NCBI GenBank assembly: GCA_019414645.1
Contig: DXLP01000019.1
Span: 1-54,483, forward strand
DNA length: 54,483 nt
Source: Collinsella sp.
Lineage (GTDB): Bacteria; Actinomycetota; Coriobacteriia; Coriobacteriales; Coriobacteriaceae
Reading direction: 5' to 3'
The translations under genes were made by a program, and so were the position numbers. Below the pieces are notes generated by a model. It searched no databases, was not told where the DNA came from, and worked only from the letters and a program-made list of their open reading frames with translations. This document shows, piece after piece, positions 33,668 through 42,422 of the stretch; the stretch's first letter is position 1; every line of letters begins with the position of its first letter.

Positions 33668-34657
33668 CTAGCGCTGCGGCTCTGCGGCCCGCACCTGCTC
33701 GATGACCTTTTCCATCGTGCCGTCGATGCGGTCTTTTTTGAGTTCGCATTCCCAGATGGTTATAGGCGTCCAGCCCATTTGAGTGAGTGCTGCCACGGCA
33801 GCGCGGTCGCGCTCGACGTTGCGACGGAACTTTGCCTCCCAAAACTCAACGTTGCGCTTGGGCTGGCTAGGGTTGCACTTGGGGCAGCGGTGCCAAAAGC
33901 AGCCGTTGACGAAGATGGCGATCTTGCGCCCGGGGAAGGCGATGTCGGGTTTGCCGGGAACCTTCCATTCCAAGCGATAGCCCGTAAGGCCCGCGGCGCG
34001 CAGGCGCTGTCGTACGAGCAGCTCGGGCTTGGTGTTTGCACGCTTGTTGCCCTTCATGGACTTTTTTATAGCGGCGCGACGGCGCACGAGTTCACGCTCG
34101 TCGGCGGAAAGGTCCGAGGTGTCGATGCCGTCCAACAGACCGGGCTTTGGACGCTTTTTGCTGCGGCGCTTAGGTGCGCGCTTGGGCTTGGTGGCGGGCT
34201 CGTCGGTCGCGGTGGCCTCGGCGTCGTTGGCAACGCCGTTGGCCTCAAGCCGGTCTTCCTTCAACTCAATTAGGGCATCAATGAGTCCCTTGTCGGCGGG
34301 CATCCACTCAACGGTGGCAAGCGAGGTGCGCGGAATCCAGCGGATATCGAGCTGGCGGTCGTGCTTCTGGGGCTCGCCAGACTCTTTAGCCAGCGAGCAG
34401 TAGTAGCACTCCATGGAGAGATGAAAATCGGGGTAGTCGTACTCAACGGTATAGAAATCGCGCAGATTGGTGACTTTTACCTGCAACTCTTCCATGAGCT
34501 CGCGGCGTACGGCGTCCTCGGGCGACTCGCCGCGCATGAGCTTGCCGCCCGGGAACTCCCAAAGTCCTCGCATGTCGCCGTAGCCGCGCTGCACGGCAAG
34601 CAGCTCGTCAGATCCTTCCTTGCGAATGATCCCAGCGGCAACATGAACAGTTTTCAA
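33668..34657 (-). CDS. NUDIX hydrolase-Vsr mismatch endonuclease fusion
   Basis: 329 residues in one uninterrupted frame. Residues 1-130 are a MutT-like NUDIX domain: HVAAGIIRKEG, WEFPGGKLMRGES, and EDAVRRELMEEL fitting Gx5Ex7REUxEE (the final glycine is glutamine). A lysine/arginine-rich linker (about 145-195) follows. Residues about 205-325 are a very-short-patch-repair endonuclease: NTKPELLVRQRLRAAGL, KPDIAFPGRKIAIFVNGCFWHRC with the active aspartate and histidine, then FWEAKFRRNVERD and GWTPITIWECE. MutT-type enzymes remove oxidised dGTP; Vsr nicks T:G mismatches made by 5-methylcytosine deamination. I infer a TTG start at 34657 after GAGAGGACTCC; codons further upstream run into the ABC gene promoter. 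No cytosine methylase gene is visible nearby. Confidence 0.85.
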   Translation of the reverse strand: MKTVHVAAGIIRKEGSDELLAVQRGYGDMRGLWEFPGGKLMRGESPEDAVRRELMEELQVKVTNLRDFYTVEYDYPDFHLSMECYYCSLAKESGEPQKHDRQLDIRWIPRTSLATVEWMPADKGLIDALIELKEDRLEANGVANDAEATATDEPATKPKRAPKRRSKKRPKPGLLDGIDTSDLSADERELVRRRAAIKKSMKGNKRANTKPELLVRQRLRAAGLTGYRLEWKVPGKPDIAFPGRKIAIFVNGCFWHRCPKCNPSQPKRNVEFWEAKFRRNVERDRAAVAALTQMGWTPITIWECELKKDRIDGTMEKVIEQVRAAEPQR

Positions 34658-34805
34658 CAGGAGTCCTCTCTCAACATCAACAAGTGACAGGCTAGCTACC
34701 CGTACCTTACACAACGGTAAGGCAAGCGTAAGCCATATCGATGGTAGCCGACTCGTCTTCTTGCGACTATAGATGCCGTAGACTAATCGCAAGAAAGGAC
34801 TCGGT

Positions 34806-35591
34806 ATGCAAACCACGCACATGGCGACCCCGGTACTGGAGGTCGCGCATCTCGAAAAGGTATATGGAGCGCTGGGCAACGTGACCCGCGCGCTCAACGA
34901 CGTCAGCTTTACCGTCAACCGCGGCGAATTCGTTGGCATCATGGGCGCCTCGGGCTCGGGCAAGTCGACGTTGCTCAACTGCGTCTCGACCATCGATAGC
35001 GCCACAAGTGGCACGATCCGCATCAACGGCCAGGACGTGACGCGCATGAAGCAGGCCAAGCTTTCGCAGTTTCGCCGCGAGGAGCTCGGCTTTATCTTCC
35101 AGGATTCCAACCTGCTCGATACGCTCACGGCACGCGAGAACATAGCCCTGCCGCTCACCATCGCCCGTGTGAATTCGGCCGAAATCTCGACCCGCGTGCA
35201 GGACGTGGCCGCGCGTCTGTCCATCAGTCAGGTGCTCGACAAGTATCCCTACCAGATGTCCGGCGGTCAGCAGCAGCGCGTTGCCGCGGCTCGCGCGCTC
35301 GTCACCGACCCCACTATGATTATGGCCGACGAGCCCACCGGCGCCCTCGATTCCAAGAGCGCCCGTTTGCTGCTCGAGAGCCTGGAGGCTCTTAACCGCC
35401 GTCTACGCGCCACCGTGCTCATGGTCACGCACGACAGCTTTGCCGCCAGCTACACGAGCCGTGTGCTGTTTATTCGCGACGGCAAGATCTTCACCGAGCT
35501 GCGCCGCGGCGACACCGATCGCCGAGAGTTCTTCGACCGCATTATGGAGGTCGTTGCCATGATGGGCGGTGAGGGCTCCGATGCTCTGTAA
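34806..35591 (+). CDS. ABC transporter ATP-binding protein, BceA/MacB-like
   Basis: 261 residues. Walker A GASGSGKSTLL (about 47), Q-loop FIFQDSNLL, signature YQMSGGQQQRVAAARAL, Walker B TMIMADEPTGALD and H-loop MVTHDSF are all intact. It belongs to the group that partners large FtsX-type permeases in bacitracin or lantibiotic resistance and lipid II cycle protection. The start follows GAAAGGACTCGGT. Its stop overlaps the permease start by 11 bases, so translation is coupled. No BceRS-type kinase and regulator are adjacent; the nearest regulator is the LuxR-type gene downstream, which belongs elsewhere. Confidence 0.92.
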   Translation: MQTTHMATPVLEVAHLEKVYGALGNVTRALNDVSFTVNRGEFVGIMGASGSGKSTLLNCVSTIDSATSGTIRINGQDVTRMKQAKLSQFRREELGFIFQDSNLLDTLTARENIALPLTIARVNSAEISTRVQDVAARLSISQVLDKYPYQMSGGQQQRVAAARALVTDPTMIMADEPTGALDSKSARLLLESLEALNRRLRATVLMVTHDSFAASYTSRVLFIRDGKIFTELRRGDTDRREFFDRIMEVVAMMGGEGSDAL

Positions 35592-37785
35592 ACTCGCTTG
35601 GGGTAACGTCCGCCGCGCCGGCCGCGACTACCTCGTCTACCTTTTGACGCTCACCCTGGGCGTCACGGTCTTCTATGCCTTCAATACCGTCTCGATGCAG
35701 GTCGACATTGCCGGAATCGATGAAGAGGGCTTGACGCAGGTTATGGGCAGCATGCTCGGCGACCTGACGTACTTTTTGGCCGGTGTCATGGCCTTTTTGA
35801 TGGTGTATGCCAATAACTTCATCATGAAACGCCGCAAGAAGGAGTTTGGCCTGTATCAGGTGCTCGGCATGGGGCGCGGACGCGTCGCCACGATCATGGC
35901 GCTCGAGACGGTGATTGTCTCGGTCGTGGCCTTTGTCGCCGGCATTGTGCTGGGTGTGGGACTCTCCCAGCTCATGACGTTCTTTACGGCCTCGCTTTTT
36001 AAGACACAGATCGCCAATTTCCACTTCTTTTTCTCGGTGCATGCGTTCAATCTGACCCTTGCCTGCATGCTCGTAATGTTTGTGCTTACGCTACTGCTGA
36101 ACCTTCGCGCCGTGCGTCGTACCAAACTCATCGAGCTTATGGGTGCCGAGCGTCGCAACGAGAGCATCAAGACGCGCAACCCCTGGATTGCGATTGCCAT
36201 CTTTGCCGTGGGCGTGGTGCTTGTGGGTGTGGCCTATTACCGTCTGCTACGTGATGGGTTCCCGCTAACCGCGACGGACAGCAAGCTGCAAGAGGCCATG
36301 AACCAGTTTGGCATTACGACCGCTATGGTTACCGTGGGCACCTTTGCCCTGTTCTGGGGACTCTCGGGCATGCTCATCAAGCTGCTGCAGAGCCTGCGCG
36401 GCGTGTATTGGCGCGGCCTCAACATGTTTACCGTGCGCCAGCTTGCGGCCAAGGTCAACACGGTGTGCTTTTCGATGGGCGTCATCGCGATGCTCCTGTT
36501 TTTGGCCATCACCTCGGTGACGTGCGGTATGTCGATTGCCAATGTGATGAACGAAAACCTGGAGCGCTATAACCCTGTTGACGTGTCACAGACGTATGTC
36601 TATTACACGCCCGATACGCTCGACTACTACAAAGAGTACGTCAATCCGTCTGATGAAGCCGATCGCATGGTGCCGGCCGATACAACGGTCGATTTGTACC
36701 CCGCATGGCACGGCAGGGACAGTTCGGCGGACAACAACGACGAGACCGGCAAGAAGGTCGATATCGCCGATGTTGCCGGTGAGCATGTGCAGATCGATTC
36801 GTATCTGAGTTACCCGTTTGGCAGCTCGAATCCTTCGGTGACCCCAAGTGAGATGTGCAAGATCATGGGCGAAAAGCTTCCCAAGGCGTTCGGGGGTAGC
36901 AATGCCGATACGATGGGTCTGTTTGTGACGCCGGCGAGCCAGTACAACAAACTGCGTCAGATGATGGGTGAGGAGCCGGTGCACATCGGTCACGACCAGT
37001 ATCTGCTCACGTGTGATATGGGCGGCGAGCTGGTCGACCTGTACACCAAGTATATGGCTGGTGGCCATGCCCTTACCTTGGGCGGGCATACGCTCAAGCC
37101 CGCAACCGATAAGTCGGACGAAGATACGGCGGCCATCGCCAACTCGGCGATGGGCAGTAATCCGGGTACCGTCGTCGTTGCCGACGAGCTGTTGTCCCAA
37201 CTTAATCTGCAGCCGTATTCCAGTAGCCTGCTCGTTAACTACAAACAGGGGATGGATACGACCGAGGCAGACGAGAGCATTAAATACACTCTGCTCGACG
37301 ATCTGCTCGTTGACGGCAAGAAGCCGGGGTCGTGGGGAACCTTCATCACACGCTCCGAGATGTACACGCAAGCAGCGCAAATGAACGGTCTTATTAGCTA
37401 CCTAGCCATCTACATCGGCTTTGTATTGGTCGTTGCATGCGCGGCGATTCTGTCGATCCAGCAACTCTCCAACGTGGCCGATGGCAGCCGCAGCTATCGT
37501 GTGCTGGCACAGATCGGCTGCGACGACCGCCAGATTCGCCATTCGGTGATGGCGCAGCAAGCGGTATTCTTCCTGTTCCCGCTGGCAGTGGGCCTAGCGC
37601 ACTCCTTTGTGGCACTTAAGGTGATCATCGAGCTGGTGAGCATATTCGGAAATATGAGCATCGGCGGCACCGTGGGCCTCACCTGTGCGATCTTCCTGGC
37701 AGCCTATGGTGGCTACTTCCTGGTGACGTACCTCATGAGCGCCGGCATGGTACAAGCTGCCATCGCCACCCGCTACAGCGAGTAA
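35581..37785 (+). CDS. FtsX-family ABC permease, BceB-like
   Basis: About 734 residues. It starts MLCKLAWGNVRRAGRDYLVY. An N-terminal membrane segment, a set of helices (LTYFLAGVMAFLMVYANNFIM, VSVVAFVAGIVLGVGL, LACMLVMFVLTLLLNL) and further ones (WIAIAIFAVGVVLVGVAYY, FALFWGLSGMLIKLL, MGVIAMLLFLAI) are followed by a large external domain of about 270 residues (from about 325). The last three helices end in SAGMVQAAIATRYSE. This one-plus-many-helix layout with a big loop is that of BceB permeases, where the loop captures peptide antibiotics. It forms an operon with the ATP-binding gene. A GTG 12 bases upstream is an alternative start. Confidence 0.9.
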   Translation: MLCKLAWGNVRRAGRDYLVYLLTLTLGVTVFYAFNTVSMQVDIAGIDEEGLTQVMGSMLGDLTYFLAGVMAFLMVYANNFIMKRRKKEFGLYQVLGMGRGRVATIMALETVIVSVVAFVAGIVLGVGLSQLMTFFTASLFKTQIANFHFFFSVHAFNLTLACMLVMFVLTLLLNLRAVRRTKLIELMGAERRNESIKTRNPWIAIAIFAVGVVLVGVAYYRLLRDGFPLTATDSKLQEAMNQFGITTAMVTVGTFALFWGLSGMLIKLLQSLRGVYWRGLNMFTVRQLAAKVNTVCFSMGVIAMLLFLAITSVTCGMSIANVMNENLERYNPVDVSQTYVYYTPDTLDYYKEYVNPSDEADRMVPADTTVDLYPAWHGRDSSADNNDETGKKVDIADVAGEHVQIDSYLSYPFGSSNPSVTPSEMCKIMGEKLPKAFGGSNADTMGLFVTPASQYNKLRQMMGEEPVHIGHDQYLLTCDMGGELVDLYTKYMAGGHALTLGGHTLKPATDKSDEDTAAIANSAMGSNPGTVVVADELLSQLNLQPYSSSLLVNYKQGMDTTEADESIKYTLLDDLLVDGKKPGSWGTFITRSEMYTQAAQMNGLISYLAIYIGFVLVVACAAILSIQQLSNVADGSRSYRVLAQIGCDDRQIRHSVMAQQAVFFLFPLAVGLAHSFVALKVIIELVSIFGNMSIGGTVGLTCAIFLAAYGGYFLVTYLMSAGMVQAAIATRYSE

Positions 37786-37822
37786 CAAGCGGGCAAAACC
37801 GTCGCAAAACCAACGCGAACAG

Positions 37823-38115
37823 CCGCCGCGAACGGGGTCCGGACCCTTTTCGCGGCGGTTTTTTGTCTATCGGATGCCTCTCAGATGCAAGTGAGTAGAC
37901 TTTTTTGGACTTGTCGAGCACACCGCGCCAAACGCTCAATAAAACCGCAGGTCAGGGCGGTGGTGTTTTGGGGCGTGCTCGGCATCCCGCCAAAAGCCTA
38001 CTCACTTGGTTTTACTGCTAGAAAACCGCCGCGAGGGAAAGTAGCTCCCTCGCGGCGGTTTTGGCATTTGCCCAGATAAAACCTGCCAAAATAAACCTGT
38101 CCCTTTTTGGTAGGT
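37823..38115. repeat. Composite terminator/hairpin element, copy 1
   Basis: Four parts: an intrinsic terminator (37823-37864, CCGCCGCG stem, six T); a 119-nt structure bounded by AAGTGAGTAG and CTACTCACTT (37889-38007); a bidirectional terminator (38022-38062, ACCGCCGCGAGGGA stem); and a hairpin ACCTGCCAAAA/TTTTTGGTAGGT (38081-38115) that overlaps the stop of the LuxR gene. Copy 2 lies at 51791-52082 in the same order and orientation, and also between convergent genes. Confidence 0.8.
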
Positions 38116-39080
38116 TATCGTTTCCAAAAGTGGAGGATGAGCGTCGTGCGGTTTTGCTGCTCAGTTTTGACCAGGATGTTGTGGATATGGGTCTTGACGG
38201 TGCCCACGGCAAGGAAGAGCTCGTCAGCGATCTCTTGGTTCGATTTGCCCAACACAACCAGACGCATGACTTCGGTTTCGCGGTTGGAGAGCTTGTAGGC
38301 GTTGCGATAGAAGGGCATCTGCTCTTCGATGTGTCGATCAAGATCGCTGACGTTCTTTTCCTCGGGCGCCTCCTGCATGCGAATCGAAAGCACGTGATAG
38401 GCATAGATGATCAGCAGAATCGCAAAGTAGCACGCAAAGATGTTCTCGCTAAAGTTGCGCTCGGACAGGTACAGCTGCAGCCAAGAGGGTGCCAGGCTCA
38501 TGGGAACAACAAGGATGTTGTAGAAATCCTCGGCAACGATGCACCCGACCAGAATGGCGCCGATAATGAGGTGCTTTCGTTGATTGTTGACGCGCGCCTT
38601 AAGCTCGACCTGCGTGCTTTTATGCGCCGTCCAAAAGATATACAGTCCCACAAATACAAGGAATACCTGACGCATCGTGTAGTAGAGCCATTGATGCATG
38701 GGGCCGTAGGGGACAGCGACAATGACCAGCAGCTCGCTCAGGAAGAACGTTGCGACGGGAATAACAAACTGCTTTTTTGAATGTTTGTCGAGCAAGTCCA
38801 TGGCAATGAGCCAGATAAAAGCTTGTGAAGCGGTCGCCACAAGGGTCCGCAACACAGGCATGGTAATTGAGTAATAGTCGCTGGCTGGAAAACTCTGGTT
38901 TTGCAACGTGTATTCAAAAAAGAAGATCTCGGTCATCTCGATGGCATAGCAAATAAAAACGCCGCTGCCATAGATAAAGAAGCGTCGACGAGACGAGGCA
39001 TAGGCGGCAAGCGAAAGCACTGCCGTCACAATACAGATCACGAGTATCGCTAGGGTATAGAAGAACATCAGGGTGTTCAT
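38115..39080 (-). CDS. aguR: Membrane-bound LuxR-family regulator, AguR-like
   Basis: About 321 residues. Roughly seven membrane segments fill residues 1-235 (first LMFFYTLAILVICIVTAVLSL). The C-terminus has a LuxR HTH (KLSNRETEVMRLVVLGKSNQEIADELFLAVGTVKTHIHNILVKT). Such one-component membrane regulators control agmatine deiminase genes in lactococci (AguR), where agmatine is sensed directly. Here it is divergent from the carbamoyltransferase, which supports that role. The segments VAEDFYN and YLSERNFSEN recur in the second copy at 45940, suggesting a conserved sensor site. Start at 39080 (GGTGGCAG) or 39095. Its stop lies in the end of the composite repeat. Confidence 0.82.
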   Translation of the reverse strand: MNTLMFFYTLAILVICIVTAVLSLAAYASSRRRFFIYGSGVFICYAIEMTEIFFFEYTLQNQSFPASDYYSITMPVLRTLVATASQAFIWLIAMDLLDKHSKKQFVIPVATFFLSELLVIVAVPYGPMHQWLYYTMRQVFLVFVGLYIFWTAHKSTQVELKARVNNQRKHLIIGAILVGCIVAEDFYNILVVPMSLAPSWLQLYLSERNFSENIFACYFAILLIIYAYHVLSIRMQEAPEEKNVSDLDRHIEEQMPFYRNAYKLSNRETEVMRLVVLGKSNQEIADELFLAVGTVKTHIHNILVKTEQQNRTTLILHFWKR

Positions 39081-39197
39081 CTGCCACCGTCCCATCTCAT
39101 TTCATCTATGGCCGAGCCCTGTATACCTTGTGGGATATAGACGTCTCAACCCTTCGTTCCATTGCGGATTAGGCGCCGAGATACAGCATAGCCGTAT

Positions 39198-39287
39198 ACC
39201 GTTCGCGGTTCTAGATAGTAAACCCCCTGCAAGCTGGCTACCTGCGGGTTTATATTGGTTTAGAGGGGGTGTAACTCCGTGAACGGT
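39198..39287. promoter_or_regulatory. Divergent agu control region
   Basis: ACCGTTCGCGG (39198-39208) and CCGTGAACGGT (39277-39287) face each other, 68 bp apart. Between them TAAACCC (39219-39225) and GGGTTTA (39246-39252) form an inverted repeat that includes TACCTGCGGGTTTAT (39239-39253), whose complement recurs upstream of the amidohydrolase at 47014. The latter is a candidate LuxR box. Confidence 0.6.
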
Positions 39288-39409
39288 CTTTAATCCCGAA
39301 TAAACTAGGTAAAAATTGCATACGGGTGAATGATGGTCTTGTCAACACGAGGCGTGATGTTCGAGCGCCTCATAGCAATAGTCGGCACGACCGGCGGAAA
39401 GGAATCGAC

Positions 39410-40483
39410 ATGGCGCTGCCTAAGGATTTCATCGACACCAACGACTTCACCAAAGAGCAGATCCTGGCTATCGAGGATCTTGGCCTGGCAATGAAGAAGG
39501 CCATCAAGGTTGACGGTTATTATCCGCACCTGCTCCGCAACCAGAGCCTTGGCATGATCTTCCAGCAGGTTTCCACCCGCACCCGTCTTTCCTTCGAGAC
39601 CGCTATGACCGACCTCGGCGGCCATGCTCAGTTCTATGGCCCTGGCACCATCCAGCTCGGCGGTCACGAGTCCCTGGGCGACACCGCTCGCGTTATGGGC
39701 TCGCTGCTCGACATCATGATGGCTCGCGTTGACCGTCACAAGGACGTCGTCGGCCTCGCCGAGGGCTCCGCTGTGCCCGTCATCAATGGCATGTCCGAGT
39801 TCAACCATCCCACGCAGGAGATGGGCGACCTCATGACCATGCTCGAGAACCTCCCCGAGGGCAAGAAGATCGAGGACTGCACCCTGGCCTTCATCGGCGA
39901 CGCCACCCAGGTCTGCGTCTCCCTCATGTTCATCGCCTCCAAGGTCGGCATGAAGTTTGTCCAGTTTGGACCCAAGGGCCACCAGATCCCCGACGGCGGC
40001 CTGCACGTTGGCACCGTTGAGGAGCGCGCCGAGTTCGGCAAGCAGATGATGGCCATCGCCGAGGAGAACTGCAAGGTCTCCGGCGGCTCCGTCGTCATCT
40101 CCGACGACATCGAGTGCATCAAGGGCGCCGACTTCATCTACACCGACGTGTGGTATGGCCTGTACGACGAGGAGGTCTCGGGCGAGAACTACATGGACGT
40201 GTTCTACCCCAAGTATCAGGTCACCATGGACATGATGAACTTCGCCGGCCCCAACTCCAAGTTCATGCACTGCCTGCCGGCCACTCGCAACGAGGAAGTC
40301 GTCGACGAGGTTATGGACGATCCCGAGCGCTCCCTGTGCTGGGTCGAGGCCGAGAACCGCAAGCACTCCATCCGTGCTCTCCTCGCTGCCCTGGGCAAGC
40401 GCACCCCGCTCAACGACGAGGGTGTCGAGTACTCCGCCAAGGCCGAGCTTCACGCCGCTCTCGAGGCTCTCGAGCAGCTCTAA
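39410..40483 (+). CDS. ptcA: Putrescine carbamoyltransferase
   Basis: 357 residues, transcarbamylase fold. The carbamoyl-phosphate motif is [12 protein letters not shown] (about 52-63), with HPTQE (about 127) and the HCLPATR active-site motif (about 272). Sequence signatures such as [33 protein letters not shown] and [14 protein letters not shown] match enterococcal putrescine rather than ornithine carbamoyltransferase. It phosphorolyses carbamoylputrescine to putrescine and carbamoyl phosphate. The start follows GCGGAAAGGAATCGAC. It is the first of ptcA, antiporter and aguA. Carbamate kinase, needed to make ATP from the product, is not in the window. Known as aguB in some species. Confidence 0.92.
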   Translation: MALPKDFIDTNDFTKEQILAIEDLGLAMKKAIKVDGYYPHLLRNQSLGMIFQQVSTRTRLSFETAMTDLGGHAQFYGPGTIQLGGHESLGDTARVMGSLLDIMMARVDRHKDVVGLAEGSAVPVINGMSEFNHPTQEMGDLMTMLENLPEGKKIEDCTLAFIGDATQVCVSLMFIASKVGMKFVQFGPKGHQIPDGGLHVGTVEERAEFGKQMMAIAEENCKVSGGSVVISDDIECIKGADFIYTDVWYGLYDEEVSGENYMDVFYPKYQVTMDMMNFAGPNSKFMHCLPATRNEEVVDEVMDDPERSLCWVEAENRKHSIRALLAALGKRTPLNDEGVEYSAKAELHAALEALEQL

Positions 40484-40615
40484 GCCTTAAGCCTGCTAAA
40501 CGCACGTTTGCGGGCGGCGGATGCTCGTCTCCTGTCGCCCGCTCACCGAGGCTCAGGCAATTGCCTTAGTACCTTGGGCCTCGGATCTGTCCAAGACTGA
40601 GCGAAGGAGCTCATC

Positions 40616-42055
40616 ATGAGCGACGGAAAGAAAAAGCTTTCCTTTTTGACGGTCATTTCGACCATCATCTGCGTCGTCTTCGTTTGCGAGGCCGCCGCTC
40701 CTGCTGCTGCCATTGGCAACCAGCAGTTCTTCTGGTGGATCTTCCTGATCCTGACCTTCCTGCTTCCTTATGGCATGGTTGTTGCCGAGCTCGGCACCAC
40801 CTATGACGGCGAGGGCGGCATTTACGACTGGGTACGCGATGGCCTGGGCGACAAATGGGGCGCCCGCATCTCGTATTACTACTGGGTCAACTACCCGCTG
40901 TGGATTGCCTCGCTGGCTACCATGTTCCCCGACATTTTGGGCATGGTCTTTGGCGTTGAGTTCAACTTGATCGCCAAGATGGGTATCGATCTTGCCTTTG
41001 TGTGGATCGTCTACCTCATGGGCCGCTCCAAGGCGGCCGACTCCGAGTGGGTCCTTAACGGTGGCGCCATCATCAAGGTCGCCGTCGCCGTTATCGTTGG
41101 CGCTTTGGGCATTTGGTATGCCATGGAGAACGGTTTTGCGAACGACATGTCCGCTGCCACCTTCCTGCCCGAGCTCACCAACACCAACGCTCTCGGTTAC
41201 CTGTCGATCATCATCTTTAACTTCATGGGCTTCGAGGTCATCTGCACCATGACCGATGACATGGCCGATCCCGCTCGCGATATTCCCAAGGCTATCATCG
41301 TCGGTGGCCTGTCCATCGCCGTGATCTACCTGTTCGCTGGCTTTGGCATCGGCGCTGCTGTGCCGGCCGATTCCATCGACCCCGACTACGGCATGATTTA
41401 TGCAGTCCAGACCATGGTGGGCGACTCCATGATCTTTAAGGTCATCTGCATTGCCTTCCTGATCACCCTGTTCGCCAACATGGCTGCTTGGTCCTTCGGC
41501 GTTAACTCCGTTGCTCGCTACGCTGCCGAGCACGGCAACATGCCCAAGGTCTTCGCCTCGATGATCTCTGATGACGACATGCCCAACGGTGCCAACCTGG
41601 TCAACGCCGTCGTTGCCTCCCTGGTGCTGTGCCTGCAGCTCGTTCCCATCGATGCCATCTCCAACGGCGTCTTCTGGATGCTCTTCGGCACCTCCGTCGT
41701 CTTCCTGCTGCTGACCTACATCCCGATGTTCCCGGCGTTCCTCAACCTTCGCAAGAACGACCCCGACCGCGAGCGCATCTTCACGTTCCCGTTTAAGGGT
41801 GCCATGATGAAGGTCATGCTGGCCATCCCTTGCATCGAGCTGATCCTGGCCATCGTTGCAACGCTGGTGCCGTTCTCTGCCGCTGAAATTGGCGACAAGC
41901 TCCCGATGATCGTTATCTTCATCGTGCTTCTGCTCATCGGCGAGGTTGTCCGCGTCGTCAGCGCTAAGGGCCGCGAGACCGAGTACAAGGGCCTCACTCC
42001 CGAGCTGGCAGCTCAGCGTCTCGCTGAGGAGGCCGCCGAGGCCGAGGAGAACTAG
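40616..42055 (+). CDS. aguD: APC-family antiporter, probable agmatine/putrescine exchanger
   Basis: 479 residues with about 12 membrane helices, glutamate/GABA-antiporter-like branch of the APC superfamily. N-terminal motif VCEAAAPAAAIGNQQFFWW and GEGGIYDWVRDGLGDKWGARIS (helix 2-3 loop), MGFEVICTMTDDMADPARDIPKA in helix 6 region, and an acidic C-terminal tail (EEAAEAEEN). In agmatine deiminase clusters this gene exchanges external agmatine for internal putrescine. The start follows GCGAAGGAGCTCATC. A close paralogue is at 44175. It is 132 bp after ptcA, with no clear terminator between. Confidence 0.88.
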   Translation: MSDGKKKLSFLTVISTIICVVFVCEAAAPAAAIGNQQFFWWIFLILTFLLPYGMVVAELGTTYDGEGGIYDWVRDGLGDKWGARISYYYWVNYPLWIASLATMFPDILGMVFGVEFNLIAKMGIDLAFVWIVYLMGRSKAADSEWVLNGGAIIKVAVAVIVGALGIWYAMENGFANDMSAATFLPELTNTNALGYLSIIIFNFMGFEVICTMTDDMADPARDIPKAIIVGGLSIAVIYLFAGFGIGAAVPADSIDPDYGMIYAVQTMVGDSMIFKVICIAFLITLFANMAAWSFGVNSVARYAAEHGNMPKVFASMISDDDMPNGANLVNAVVASLVLCLQLVPIDAISNGVFWMLFGTSVVFLLLTYIPMFPAFLNLRKNDPDRERIFTFPFKGAMMKVMLAIPCIELILAIVATLVPFSAAEIGDKLPMIVIFIVLLLIGEVVRVVSAKGRETEYKGLTPELAAQRLAEEAAEAEEN

Positions 42056-42422
42056 AGCACCCGGTTCTGGGGCTCCAACCCTCCTCGCGTACCAACGTGC
42101 GCTTCGTCGGGCTTGTCGCTCCCGACTCCAGGCACTCTAGCCTCTTCGAGGGCGTGCCCAAAGCGACAAATTTGCTCACTATTTCCTGGGGCGGGTGCGA
42201 GCGATAGCTCCGGTAACCACCGCCCGCCCCAACCTCTCTCTCGTATCCTTCGTGCGTTTGTCTCCACGCACTTGGTTACGTTGCCGCTCGTCGGTGCGGC
42301 TCCGTGAAAACCGGCACCGGGCGCCCCGACCTTTGCCGGGGGACGGGCGCCCACTATCTCTTGGTTTTAGGCTGCGGGTAATCCGCCCGCGGCAAACGAT
42401 CGTTCGATTTGGAGGAAATCTT
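42056..42422 (+). other. Structured leader between the antiporter gene and aguA
   Basis: 367 bases without a gene but with several stems: TTGTCGCT (42115-42122) with AGCGACAA (42162-42169); GGGGCGGG (42190-42197) with CCCGCCCC (42223-42230); and CCCCG-ACCTTTGC-CGGGG inside two GGGCGCCC blocks (42319-42326, 42345-42352). None ends in a clear T-run except a weak TTGGTTTT. It could set the antiporter-to-deiminase expression ratio. Confidence 0.45.

Noticed and set aside
34658..35224. N-terminal extension of the NUDIX-Vsr frame
   Set aside because: It is antisense to the ABC transporter gene and its promoter, and the NUDIX domain starts normally at the TTG at 34657.
39410..40483. Ornithine carbamoyltransferase (argF/arcB)
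   Set aside because: The sequence follows putrescine carbamoyltransferase signatures and the gene is followed by an antiporter and agmatine deiminase.
42056..42422. tRNA gene in the GC-rich leader
   Set aside because: No cloverleaf with T-loop GTTCRAnnC and anticodon stem could be built on either strand.
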